From JANYCO01 sp035535995 (lineage in GTDB: Bacteria > Bacteroidota > Bacteroidia > Cytophagales > Cytophagaceae), in NCBI GenBank assembly GCA_035535995.1, contig DATLOZ010000009.1, positions 248,001 to 312,000 of the forward strand: 64,000 bases of DNA, given 5' to 3'. A program made the position numbers and the translations under genes. The notes under the pieces are model-generated. The model saw only the letters and a program-made list of their open reading frames with translations, made no database searches and had not been told where the DNA came from. Below are positions 8,092 to 17,100 of the stretch, in pieces. Each line of letters begins with the position of its first letter. Position 1 is the first letter of the stretch.

Positions 8092-9165
8092 ATGTCAAAA
8101 AAGAACATTCTGATTGTACCAGGCGACGGCATCGGCCAGGAAGTGACCGCTGTAGGTAAAAAAGTATTGGATAAGATCGCCGCTAAATTCGGCCATGAAT
8201 TCGTATACGACGAAGCATTGATCGGCCACGTGGCGATCGAGGCTACTGGAAACCCGCTACCAGACGAGTCGCTGGAGAAGATGAAAAAATCAGATGCCGT
8301 TTTGTTCGGCGCTGTAGGACATCCGAAATACGATAACGATCCTTCTGCAAAAGTACGTCCGGAACAAGGTCTTTTGAAAATGAGAAAAGAGCTTGGCCTT
8401 TATGCCAACCTTCGTCCGATCAAATTGTTTGACGAACTTCTTGGCGCTTCCAGCATTAAACCTGAGATCCTGAAAGGCGCGGATATTCTTTTCTTCCGCG
8501 AACTTACCGGAGATATTTATTTCGGTGAAAAAGGACGTAAGAACAATGGAGACACTGCTTATGACATCGCAGAATATAGCCGCTACGAAGTAGAGCGCAT
8601 CGGACGCAAAGCATTTGAAGCAGCGAGAACACGTCGTAAAAAACTTTGCTCGGTAGACAAAGCGAATGTAATTGAAACCAGCCGTCTTTGGAGAGAAGTG
8701 ATCCAGAAACTGGCCCTGGAATACCCGGATGTGGAAGTTGAGCATCAATTTGTAGATGCCTGCGCCATGATCCTGATCAAAGATCCCCGTCGTTTTGATG
8801 TGGTAGTTACTGCCAACCTTTTTGGTGACATCCTTACCGACGAAGCTTCCCAGATCGCAGGATCTATGGGTATGCTGGCATCTGCTTCTATAGGCGATGG
8901 TACAGGCGTGTACGAGCCGATCCACGGTTCTGCGCACGACATTACCGGCAAAGGCGTAGCAAATCCATTAGCTTCTATTTTATCGGCAGCATTGCTTCTT
9001 GATATTTCTTTCGGTATGAAAAAAGAATCCGAACTAGTGATCGATGCGGTAGATAAAGTATTGAAAGCAGGTTTCCGTACCCGCGACATCGCAGACAGCA
9101 GTACTCCTGCTGATAAGATCCTTGGTACAGAAGCGATGGGCGCTGAAGTGCTGAAATTTATTTAG
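8092..9165 (+). CDS. leuB: 3-isopropylmalate dehydrogenase
   Basis: 357 aa, normal length. NAD-dependent oxidative decarboxylation of 3-isopropylmalate to 2-oxoisocaproate; homologues also act on 3-methylmalate in the citramalate route. Isocitrate/isopropylmalate dehydrogenase family signatures: 'ILIVPGDGIGQEV' at the N-terminus, 'LRKELGLYANLRP'-type loop ('MRKELGLYANLRPIKLF'), 'FFRELTGDIYFGEKG', the metal-binding aspartates in 'NLFGDILTDEASQIAGSMGML', and 'YEPIHGSAHDITGKGVANP' near the nucleotide site. Last gene of the leu operon, closed by a strong terminator 23 nt after the stop. Confidence 0.97.
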   Translation: MSKKNILIVPGDGIGQEVTAVGKKVLDKIAAKFGHEFVYDEALIGHVAIEATGNPLPDESLEKMKKSDAVLFGAVGHPKYDNDPSAKVRPEQGLLKMRKELGLYANLRPIKLFDELLGASSIKPEILKGADILFFRELTGDIYFGEKGRKNNGDTAYDIAEYSRYEVERIGRKAFEAARTRRKKLCSVDKANVIETSRLWREVIQKLALEYPDVEVEHQFVDACAMILIKDPRRFDVVVTANLFGDILTDEASQIAGSMGMLASASIGDGTGVYEPIHGSAHDITGKGVANPLASILSAALLLDISFGMKKESELVIDAVDKVLKAGFRTRDIADSSTPADKILGTEAMGAEVLKFI

Positions 9166-9187
9166 TGGTTACTTTATTTATTTTATA

Positions 9188-9225
9188 AAAAACTCCCGGA
9201 AGAAATTTCGGGAGTTTTTGTTTTT
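9188..9225 (+). terminator. leu operon terminator
   Basis: AAAAACTCCCG (9188-9198) pairs with CGGGAGTTTTT (9209-9219), an 11-bp stem with a 10-nt loop, followed by more T (9221-9225). The right half of this terminator recurs at 10536-10560 beyond the RAYT locus. Confidence 0.9.
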
Positions 9226-9291
9226 ATGCAAAAGGAATAACTCTTCGTTTTGACGGCAGTGATGGTTGTTTGTGGGGACACAAACAACGGC
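9200..9291 (+). repeat. Left 92-bp direct repeat bracketing the RAYT locus
   Basis: This segment is repeated with scattered mismatches at 10536-10628. The first 25 nt (from AAGAAATTTCGGGAG onward) are identical, followed by a shared 'ACTCTTCGTTTTGA' and the complete REP palindrome. It includes the right arm of the leu terminator, so the duplication probably accompanied insertion of the locus next to leuB. Confidence 0.75.
9265..9288 (+). repeat. REP palindrome copy 1
   Basis: GTTGTTTGTG and CACAAACAAC form a perfect 10-bp stem around a GGGA loop, preceded by GCAGTGATG. Four copies occur within 1.4 kb around the RAYT transposase, three with the GGGA loop when read in this orientation. Confidence 0.85.
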
Positions 9292-9340
9292 TAAAAAATA
9301 GTATACTAATATTTTTGATATATATTGGAAGCTAAGTTGT

Positions 9341-9661
9341 CTATGGTAAGACAAGACTTAGCTTCTCTCGAGTGGTTTGTTCTATTTTATCAACTTTGTC
9401 TTTAATAAAATTTATATAATCTAACGGTATTGGGCTTTGGGCAGCCTCATATTTGTTGATTTCTAGAATAACTTCGTCTCCTAATTCCTTTAATTCCCGT
9501 CTTTGGGCAAGCATAACAAGTTCCACACTTGCGCCAAAAGTCGCATGCTTATCAGATCACATTACTTTTGATTCCATATTATTCATCGACTGTTCACATG
9601 TTTCAAACAGCGATTTTAATTTGTCTTTACGTGCTTTACGCTCTACATCTAAATCTTTCAT
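9341..9661 (-). pseudogene. Small helical protein gene split by an in-frame TGA
   Basis: Reading from ATG 9661 gives 34 residues (MKDLDVERKARKDKLKSLFE and following), then TGA, then, in the same frame, a further 71 residues to 9341 ('LVMLAQRRELKELGDEVILE' and 'PLDYINFIKDKVDKIEQ'). Both halves are charged, helix-rich and similar in style, so this looks like one gene of about 105 codons inactivated by a stop. The downstream half could still start at GTG 9526 (61 aa). It lies between two inverted REP copies, on the RAYT strand. The family was not recognised. Sequencing error or recoding are less likely alternatives. Confidence 0.5.
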
Positions 9662-9750
9662 TTCATAGTTTTTTAATTCTTACAAATTTACGCATTTCAA
9701 CAACGCAAAGCTTAGAGAGTTTTCATCAACTCATCGAAGATTTTGCCGCC

Positions 9751-9774
9751 GTTGTTTGTGTCCCCACAAACAAC
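9751..9774 (-). repeat. REP palindrome copy 2 (inverted)
   Basis: Read on the minus strand this is the same 10-bp stem and GGGA loop as copy 1, again preceded by a GCAGTGGTG-type head. It lies just beyond the RAYT stop and faces copy 1 in inverted orientation about 490 bp away, like a REP doublet. Confidence 0.85.
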
Positions 9775-9795
9775 CACCACTGCAGTCAAAAGGAC

Positions 9796-10317
9796 TCATA
9801 TCCTTTCGCCAATATGAGTCAGGAAACCAAAATCATCGATACCCGTCTCATAAAATCTGGCTGAAGAATATTTATAATCGTAAGGTGAATCACACAAGTT
9901 CCATCGCCCTTGCACCGGATTATTATGTATATAATCCAGTTTTTGGTAAATAATTTCTGGTGTGTACAGCCATACAGGTAATGGATTTCTTTTCCAAAAA
10001 TGATACTTGCGGCTGGTATCTTCTACTTGAAATAATTCCAATACTTTAGGATGATTTTTTCGTAAATCATCTTGAATCGTATGCGCTGTAAACTTCATAA
10101 GGCTAGCATGAGGTTTTTCATTCCCGTTCATTTTAAGTAATTCCCAAATCAGATGCATATGATTTGGCATGATCACAAATGCATATACAGCGATCTTATC
10201 TCTAGATACCAAATCCGATAAACTTTCTATGATCACGTCTTTGTATTTATCTGGCTTAAGTAAACACCGCCAGTTCGTGATTGTAGCAGTGTAGTAATAT
10301 AAAAGATTGAATTCCAT
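9796..10317 (-). CDS. REP-associated tyrosine transposase (RAYT, Y1/IS200-like)
   Basis: 173 aa. A single-strand HUH nuclease of the TnpA-REP family, which acts on REP palindromes and is thought to disperse them. The HUH pair is intact in 'VIMPNHMHLIWELL'. The candidate catalytic tyrosine lies in the C-terminal helix 'LDYIHNNPVQGRWNL', a RAYT hallmark, followed by 'YDYKYSSARFYETG'. Length is usual for the family. Unlike an IS200 element it has no partner gene; it is bracketed by REP copies 2 (at its 3' end) and 3 (58 nt upstream). The ORF looks functional. Confidence 0.9.
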   Translation of the reverse strand: MEFNLLYYYTATITNWRCLLKPDKYKDVIIESLSDLVSRDKIAVYAFVIMPNHMHLIWELLKMNGNEKPHASLMKFTAHTIQDDLRKNHPKVLELFQVEDTSRKYHFWKRNPLPVWLYTPEIIYQKLDYIHNNPVQGRWNLCDSPYDYKYSSARFYETGIDDFGFLTHIGERI

Positions 10318-10374
10318 AAAAATTAAAAAAATGTTTTAGCAAAGCTTATAAATGTGCTTTCCCGCAGTGGGGTG

Positions 10375-10398
10375 GTTGTTTGTGGGGACACAAACAAC
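10375..10398 (+). repeat. REP palindrome copy 3
   Basis: Perfect GTTGTTTGTG / CACAAACAAC stem with GGGA loop, preceded by GCAGTGGGGTG. It lies immediately upstream of the RAYT start, between two roughly 35-nt direct repeats (10312-10344 and 10406-10448) that each contain the RAYT start region, suggesting it inserted there with local duplication. Confidence 0.85.
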
Positions 10399-10535
10399 GG
10401 CGGCAATTCCATAAAAATTAAAAAATATTAAAAAATGTTTTAGCAAAGTTATCACTTTTTTTATCTTTTATAAAAGCCTTTTTCAGCAGATGGGTAAAAC
10501 AACGTTCCGTGTGTGGGAGACTCTGAGCGGACCAA

Positions 10536-10628
10536 AAGAAATTTCGGGAGTTTTTGTTTTATAAGTAGCAGGAAGAACTCTTCGTTTTGATTGCAGTGAT
10601 GGTTGTTTGTGGAGACACAAACAACGGC
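10536..10628 (+). repeat. Right 93-bp direct repeat bracketing the RAYT locus
   Basis: Partner of 9200-9291. It carries a copy of the right half of the leu terminator (CGGGAGTTTTTGTTTT) without the left half, so it cannot form that hairpin. It ends in REP copy 4 and marks the right limit of the RAYT block. The rest of 10318-10727 is AT-rich and non-coding. Confidence 0.75.
10602..10625 (+). repeat. REP palindrome copy 4
   Basis: Same 10-bp stem as the other copies but with a GAGA loop (one base changed), preceded by GCAGTGATG as in copy 1. Confidence 0.82.
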
Positions 10629-10727
10629 AACAAAACACTTTCATACAATTAATCATCCAGCATATCCATTAGGAAAAAAATAAAATTCTGCCTATCTTCT
10701 TTTATCACTTTTAATTTTTGAAACAAC

Positions 10728-11210
10728 ATGAAAAAAGAAATAATCGTTACCAATATTTTCAGCGTCCCTTCAAGCCATGTGTGGAAGGCCTGGACAGACC
10801 CAGAAATGGTTATGAAATGGTGGGGGCCAGAGCATTTTACTTCACCATCTGCCAAATTAGATTTCCGCGAAGGCGGCACTTCTATAGTATGCATGAAGGC
10901 GCCCAAAGAAATGGGAGGACGCGATCTCTACAATACCTGGAAGTACACCAAGATCGTGCCTACGGAGTGTATTGAGTTTATTCAAAATCTATCCGATCAA
11001 AATGGAAATAAAATAGCCCCTGCTTCTATCGGCATGCCCGCTGATTTTCCTGAGGATGTTAAAACAGTAGTAACCTTCAAAGAGCTGACAAAAAATACTA
11101 CTGAAATGACAATCACCGAATATGCTAGCTTCGGTGAGATCGGACATTTCGCACAGATAGGACTCGAGCAGTGTGTCAATAAAATGGATAAATTATTTGC
11201 CAAAGCTTAA
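10728..11210 (+). CDS. SRPBCC / AHSA1-like small-molecule-binding protein
   Basis: 160 aa cytoplasmic protein of the START/Bet v1-like (AHSA1, activator of Hsp90 ATPase homologue) group. Diagnostic features are the N-terminal strand 'IIVTNIFSVPSSHVWKAWTD', 'PEMVMKWWGPEHFTSPSAKL' with the W-W-G-P motif, 'DFREGGTSIVCMKAPKEMGG', and a C-terminal helix 'GLEQCVNKMDKLFA'. The family forms a hydrophobic cavity; ligands of most bacterial members are unknown. It stands alone, just outside the RAYT block, with an inverted repeat after its stop. Confidence 0.85.
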   Translation: MKKEIIVTNIFSVPSSHVWKAWTDPEMVMKWWGPEHFTSPSAKLDFREGGTSIVCMKAPKEMGGRDLYNTWKYTKIVPTECIEFIQNLSDQNGNKIAPASIGMPADFPEDVKTVVTFKELTKNTTEMTITEYASFGEIGHFAQIGLEQCVNKMDKLFAKA

Positions 11211-11233
11211 ACATTAAGGCACAATAAGTCTGT

Positions 11234-11313
11234 TGCAATGCTGGCCGCTTATGATGATTTTTTTATTCAGCGTAAGCTTAAAAAAGTAAAAAGCACAAGT
11301 GGCTAGCATTGCA
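11234..11313. repeat. 17-bp inverted repeat downstream of the SRPBCC gene
   Basis: TGCAATGCTGGCCGCTT (11234-11250) pairs with AAGTGGCTAGCATTGCA (11297-11313) with two G-U wobbles; the 46-nt interior contains a T7 run. It may end transcription of the preceding gene or be a small palindromic repeat. The rest of the 11211-11476 gap shows nothing else. Confidence 0.5.
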
Positions 11314-11476
11314 TAGGCTTGTAGTGTCGCTTCACTTTATTATAAAGATTATTTTTATTCTTATTTTAATCCTTCAATAGTATCCAACATTTTTTTATAT
11401 TTAATCATCTATCAATCACTTCCCGCTCTCTCTCTTAAACTACCGGGAAGCCAACGTACTACTAATTACCAAGCTT

Positions 11477-11797
11477 ATGGATCCAAAATTCGAAGAATTC
11501 ATGGCTACAATTTCCGATGAGGAATTGTCCAATTATTTTAAAGAATACGATCGCTACACAGTAGAAGCGATCAATGCTGCCATGGAAGAGCAGCAAAGAC
11601 GAGGCAAATATTTTACCAACGAGGAATTAAAAACCATTCATAAAAACCTTCGGGAAAAAATAGATGCAAAGTCCAGGGACACTAATATTTGCGAAGGAAG
11701 TATTGATTATGCACCGTGGAAATTCTGGCGTTTGCATTTTTGGGTAGCAATGTGCCTTGGCCTATTGTTATTGGCCTTCTACAAAACTTTATTATGA
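11477..11797 (+). CDS. Hypothetical protein with C-terminal membrane anchor
   Basis: 106 aa, family not recognised. The N-terminal three quarters are charged and helical ('FEEFMATISDEELSNYFKEY', 'AAMEEQQRRGKYFTNEELK'). The last about 25 residues are a tail anchor: 'WKFWRLHFWVAMCLGLLLLA' ending FYKTLL. There is no signal peptide, so the soluble part should face the cytoplasm. Its 3' end overlaps the converging oxidoreductase gene by 6 nt. Function cannot be inferred. Confidence 0.65.
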   Translation: MDPKFEEFMATISDEELSNYFKEYDRYTVEAINAAMEEQQRRGKYFTNEELKTIHKNLREKIDAKSRDTNICEGSIDYAPWKFWRLHFWVAMCLGLLLLAFYKTLL

Positions 11798-13222
11798 AAA
11801 GAATTCTTTGATCACTTGCTGAGCCGCATGGTAGCCGCACATCCCATGCACACCACCACCGGGAGGAGTGGAAGAGGAACAAATATAGATCCCCTTTGCA
11901 GAAGTTTTATAGGGCGACCAGCGCAAAGCAGGACGAGCATACAACTGACCCAGATCTGCAATACCACCGTTGATATCGCCTCCTATATAGTTCGGATTAT
12001 AATTTTCCAATTGTCTCGTATTCATGGTATGCCTCGCCAGGATAAGCGCGCGGAAGCCTGGCGCAAAACGTTCCACTTGTTTTTCAATTGCTTCTGTCAT
12101 ATCTACTGTCGATCCGTTTGGTACATGACAATAAGCCCAGACCGTATGTTTACCTTGTGGGGCACGCGTATGGTCGAAAAGACTTTGTTGCGCTAAAAGC
12201 ACAAATGGTTTTTCAGGATGTTTCCCCTGCGAAGTTTCCCATTCGCTCTGCGCGATCTCCTGGTAGCTGTTTCCCAGATGCACCGTTCCTGCTTGCCTGC
12301 AATGCGCAGACTTAAAAGGTATAGCGCTTTCCAACGCCCAATCGATCTTGAAAACACCCATGCCTTGACGGTAATTTTTTAATTGCTGTTTATAGAAAGG
12401 CGAAAGCTCTGCGGCTACTATCTCCAGGAGTTGTTTAGGTGTTACATCGAGCAATACCGCTGTAGAACCGGGGAGCTCTGACAAAGATCTTATCCATGTA
12501 CCGGTCTCTATTTTTCCTCCCAGGGAAAGAAAATAAGAAGCCATAGCATTGGCGATAGATTGCGCGCCTCCTTTGGGAATCGGCCATCCTTGCACATGCG
12601 CTGTAGCTGCTAACACCAGGCCGATAGCCGCGGAAGCTTTGTTGGTAAAGGGCTGTATGGCATGTGCGGAGAGTCCTGCCCAGAGGGCTTTGGCTTTTTC
12701 CGTAGAAAATAATTGCGCTATAGTTGAAGCCGAACGCAACGCGTAAAATCCAAAAGCTGCCATCCATAAGGGATGTTTAGGAAAATGCAAAGGAGCCAGC
12801 AGATCGGGCGCCAAGTCTTGCCAACGCGCTGTCAGAGGTTGTATCAACTTTCTGTAGGTCTTTTCATCTTCCCCTAAGGTTTGAGCCGTTTCCTCCAGCT
12901 GTCGCGATAGATAAACCGCTTCGCCGTTTTCCAGAGGATGTGCAACAGGTAAAGTAGGATGAATAAATTCCAATCCATGTTCCTGCAAAGACAGGGAAGA
13001 AAAAAATGGAGAGCTGATCGCCATCGGGTGAATAGCCGAGCATACATCATGACGAAATCCTGGCAACGTTAATTCTGCTGTACGCATGCCTCCACCAATT
13101 GTGTGACGGCCTTCCACTACAAGTACTGACAATCCTTTTCGCTGCAAGGTGATAGCTGCTGCCAGTCCGTTGGGACCTGAGCCTACTACTACTGCATCGA
13201 ATTCTTTTGTATACGTTGACAT
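11792..13222 (-). CDS. FAD-dependent oxidoreductase, phytoene-desaturase / PYROXD2-like
   Basis: 476 aa. The N-terminal Rossmann fold has the dinucleotide motif 'DAVVVGSGPNGLAAAITLQR' and the following 'VLVVEGRHTIGGGMRTAEL' (E after beta-2 and the GG doublet). The C-terminus has the second FAD motif 'GIYICSSSTPPGGGVHGMCG'. This matches NAD(P)/FAD-dependent oxidoreductases of the CrtI/PYROXD2 group. No carotenoid genes are adjacent, so carotenoid desaturation is not supported and the substrate is unknown. It is divergent from the SDR gene at 13371, with about 150 nt between the starts. Confidence 0.85.
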   Translation of the reverse strand: MSTYTKEFDAVVVGSGPNGLAAAITLQRKGLSVLVVEGRHTIGGGMRTAELTLPGFRHDVCSAIHPMAISSPFFSSLSLQEHGLEFIHPTLPVAHPLENGEAVYLSRQLEETAQTLGEDEKTYRKLIQPLTARWQDLAPDLLAPLHFPKHPLWMAAFGFYALRSASTIAQLFSTEKAKALWAGLSAHAIQPFTNKASAAIGLVLAATAHVQGWPIPKGGAQSIANAMASYFLSLGGKIETGTWIRSLSELPGSTAVLLDVTPKQLLEIVAAELSPFYKQQLKNYRQGMGVFKIDWALESAIPFKSAHCRQAGTVHLGNSYQEIAQSEWETSQGKHPEKPFVLLAQQSLFDHTRAPQGKHTVWAYCHVPNGSTVDMTEAIEKQVERFAPGFRALILARHTMNTRQLENYNPNYIGGDINGGIADLGQLYARPALRWSPYKTSAKGIYICSSSTPPGGGVHGMCGYHAAQQVIKEFFS

Positions 13223-13280
13223 GTTAGTATTTTTTTAGCCAACAAAAAATAGCTTGACTTAATTCACCTTTTAGGCTTCG

Positions 13281-13288
13281 TATCTTTG
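13281..13288 (+). promoter_or_regulatory. Candidate promoter of the SDR gene
   Basis: TATCTTTG matches TAnnTTTG exactly. A TTGA at 13254-13257 may serve as a -33 element although the spacing (about 23 nt) is long. It lies 83 nt before the preferred start at 13371. Confidence 0.45.
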
Positions 13289-13370
13289 CGTTGACAATAA
13301 TTTTTACTTTTCATACAACAATTTTTGAATGCCATTCTATACTTTTACCTTAGAGCAAAGGAATACAACT

Positions 13371-14123
13371 ATGAAAAAAATTGCATTGATCACAGGCGCT
13401 ACTTCAGGAATTGGGATGGCTACCGCAAAAATATTTGCTGCACATAACATTGCGCTTATTTTGTGCGGGCGACGTACAGAGCGGCTGCAACAATTGCAGA
13501 CAGAGCTTTCTTCCAAAACAGAAATTATCACCCTTCGTTTTGATGTGAGAATAGAAACTGAAATAACACAAGCGTTGGCTACACTTCCCGATTCATGGAA
13601 AGCCATCGACATCCTGGTCAACAGCGCCGGCAATGCGCATGGTCTTGCTCCTATCCAGGAAGGCAACATAGGCGACTGGGATGCAATGATCGATAGTAAT
13701 GTGAAAGGTTTGTTATACGTTTCACAAGCAGTGATTCCCGGAATGGTGCAGCGTAAAAAGGGACATATCGTAAACCTCAGTTCTGTAGCAGGCAAACAAA
13801 CTTATGCCAATGGCGTTGTGTATTGTGCCTCTAAAAAAGCCGTGGAAGCAATCAGCGAAGGCATGCGACTTGACTTGACCCAACATGGTATTAAGATCAC
13901 CAACATCGCCCCTGGTGCGGTGGAGACAGAATTTTCAATGGTGCGTTTTAAGGGCGATGCAGAAAAAGCCAAAAAAGTATACGAAGGATTTGATCCTCTA
14001 CAAGCCAGTGATATTGCCGATGCTATTCTCTATGCAGTCAATGCACCTGCACACGTCACGATTGCTGATATGACCTTGTACGCTGCCGCACAGGCGGGAC
14101 CTACGACTATTTATAGGAATTGA
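13371..14123 (+). CDS. Short-chain dehydrogenase/reductase, YdfG-like
   Basis: 250 aa from the ATG at 13371; an upstream in-frame ATG at 13329 would add 14 residues that do not belong to the fold. Classical SDR: the cofactor loop 'IALITGATSGIGMATAKIFA' right at the N-terminus, the 'NSAG' motif in 'DILVNSAGNAHG', catalytic Ser in 'IVNLSSVAGKQTYANG', and the Tyr-x-x-x-Lys pair in 'VVYCASKKAVEAISEG'. 'LCGRRTERL' after beta-2 suggests NADP. YdfG-type enzymes oxidise 3-hydroxy acids such as serine or 3-hydroxypropionate; the true substrate is not shown. Confidence 0.88.
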   Translation: MKKIALITGATSGIGMATAKIFAAHNIALILCGRRTERLQQLQTELSSKTEIITLRFDVRIETEITQALATLPDSWKAIDILVNSAGNAHGLAPIQEGNIGDWDAMIDSNVKGLLYVSQAVIPGMVQRKKGHIVNLSSVAGKQTYANGVVYCASKKAVEAISEGMRLDLTQHGIKITNIAPGAVETEFSMVRFKGDAEKAKKVYEGFDPLQASDIADAILYAVNAPAHVTIADMTLYAAAQAGPTTIYRN

Positions 14124-14134
14124 CAGTTGGTGTA

Positions 14135-17100
14135 TTATACCAGCGCTTCCACTTCTTCTTCCAGCTTTACTTTTTCTATTTTCACTTCGTTGTCCGGCCC
14201 TTTTGTTCTTGGCTTTCTGGCAAGATATATATACACAGAAGGAATCACATACAAAGTAAATATTAATGAGATCAGCAAACCTCCCACAATCACGATACCC
14301 ATTCCCATGCGGCTTTTTCCAGCGGCTCCAAAGGCAATGGCAATTGGTAAAGCGCCCAATATAGTAGCCAGGCTAGTCATCAGGATCGGACGCAATCTTC
14401 CGTTGGCCGCTTCTATCGCTGCTTCGCGAATAGTACGACCGGAATGTTTGAGATGATTTGCAAATTCTACAATTAAAATACCATTCTTAGTTACCAAGCC
14501 AATCAGCATTATCATCCCGATCTGGCTGAAAATATTATTGGTCTGGTTGAAATACCAAAGAGAGAGCAAGCCCCCAGCTACCGCCAATGGCACAGTGAGC
14601 ATGATGATGAACGGATCTACAAAACTTTCAAACTGTGCAGCCAGGATCAGGTAAACAAGAATAAGCGCAAGTGCAAATATAAACGTAGTATTAGAAGAGC
14701 TCTCTGCCAAATCACGCGAAGGGCCGATCAGCGCTGTAGAGAAAGAATCGTCGAGCACTTTTGCTTTTATTTCATTCATTGCTTTGACACCGTCTCCAAT
14801 GGTTTTACCAGGTGTGAGTGCCGCCGAAACCGTAGCAGACTGATAACGGTTAAAACGAAAAAGCTGCGGAGGGCTACTTGTTTCCTGCAGATCCACAAGA
14901 TTGTCTATTGCAATAAGACTAGCGTTGGCGCTACGTACGTAAATATTTTTCAAATCCACCGTAGCATTGCGATTCAGTCGATCAAACTGCCCAATGATCT
15001 GGTATTGTCTTCCGTTCATATTGAAAAATCCAAACCGTTGCCCACTCAGCGCCAATTGCAGTGTTTGAGCAATGTCGGAAACATTCACGCCAAGCATCCT
15101 CGCTTTTTCACGGTTAATCAATACCTGGATTTCCGGACGGTTAAATTTCAAATTTACATCTACCAGGGAGAAGGTTGGATCTTTCTGTGCTTCTTCCATA
15201 AATTTTGGCAAGGCCTCCCTGAGCTTTTCAAAGTTGGGAGCCTGGATCACATACTGCACGGGTAATCCACGCGCACCTGTGCTGATCGTTTGATCCTGCC
15301 CTACCTGTACTTTAGCTTCCGGAAATTTTTTCATTTGCTGTTGAAGTTTATCTACAATCTCTTGCTGACTCCGTTCACGCTCTGAGGGATCTATAAGTGG
15401 CACACGTGAGAATCCTGAATTCACACCACTTCCACTGGAGCCGCCCGGCGAGGAAGCGGTAATGGCCATGATCAATTTGTTCTCCGGCACTGAGTCCTGG
15501 ATCAGTTTAATATATTTTAACATAAACTCATCGGTATATTCAAATGAAGCACCTTCCGGTAAGGTCATCGTGATCCGCATCATGCTCCGGTCTTCCGTGG
15601 GCGCTACTTCTGCCGGCAAAATTTTCCAGATCACGACGGTCAGGCCTACTGCTGCGCCAAGGATGATGAAGGCGATCCAACGGCGTTTCAAAAATGTATT
15701 CAGCGAACGCGCATAGGTTTCATTCATCCATACGAAGAAAGGTTCTGACCATATATAAAACTTCGTTTTCTTTTTCGTATCGTGAATCATCCAGGCATTG
15801 AGCATAGGCGTAAGCGTGAGGGAAACAAAGATCGAGATCAACACTGCCGATGCGACAATGATACCAAACTCTTTAAAAAGTTTTCCGACAAAGCCTTGCA
15901 TAAAAATGATCGGAAGAAAAATCGCTGCCAGGGTAATCGAAGTAGAAAGCACCGCAAATGCAATCTCCTGTGAGCCTTCGATGGCAGCCTGGAAAGGTGG
16001 CATGCCCTGCTCTGATTTTTTGAAAATATTTTCAGTGACCACAATCCCGTCGTCTACCACCAATCCTGTAGCCAGCACGATAGCCAGGAGCGTAAGTACA
16101 TTGATGGAAAACCCACATAGATACATTATAAAAAATGTTCCCACCAATGAAACCGGGATATCGATCAGAGGCCGCAGTGCAATTGACCAATCGCGGAAAA
16201 ACAAATAGATGATGATCACCACCAGCAAAATGGCGAAGATGAGTGTCTCTGTTACTTCGGTAATGGATTTATGAATGAAACGTGTATTGTCGGTAGAAAT
16301 GCCTAGTTTAAAATCCGGCGGCAACTCCTTTTTGAGCTGTTCGAATCGCTTGTAAAATTCTTCCGCGATCTCTACGTGGTTGGCACCCGGCTGTGGCACT
16401 ATTGAACAACCAAGGCTCGGCACATTGTTGATACGAAAAATAGTTTCTTCATTTTCCGCTCCCAGGCTTGCATACCCTATGTCCTGCAATCGAACGATCT
16501 GCTGGCCTTCCGAGCGAATAATCATATTATTAAAACCGTTTGCATCTTTGAATTTAGCATTTGCCTTGATCGTAAGTTCTGTGCGGTTTCCTTCCAATCT
16601 GCCCGTAGGTAATTCTATGTTTTCTTTATCCAGTGCCTGCTTCACATCCTGGATCGTTATCTTATGTGCCGCAAGCTTTATCGGATCGAGCCATAGGCGC
16701 ATGGCGTAGCGTTTTTCACCAAAAATATAAACGTTGGCCACCCCATTGATCGTTTGCAATCTTGGAAGAATAATATTGTCTACATAATCGTTCACTTCCA
16801 GGTCGGTCATCTTATCGTTGGTCACCGTCATCACGATGATGTATTCACTTCCTGCATCTTTGCTCACTACCGGGGGCGCATCGAGATCTGGGGGGAGTGA
16901 ACGCATGGTTTGTGAAACTTTGTCGCGTACATCGTTGGTTACTGATTCCAGATTGGCATCAAGGTTAAATTCTACAGCGATAGAACTTGCGCCAAGGCTA
17001 CTGGAAGAAGATATCGTGCGCACGCCTTCTATTCCGTTCAATGCTTTCTCCAACGGATAGGTGATCTGCGCTTCCACAATATCGGCGCTTGCTCCGGCAT

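Noticed and set aside
9265..10625. The four repeated palindromes considered as a CRISPR array
   Set aside because: Spacing is irregular (hundreds of bp), orientation varies, and no cas gene is near; they are REP elements.
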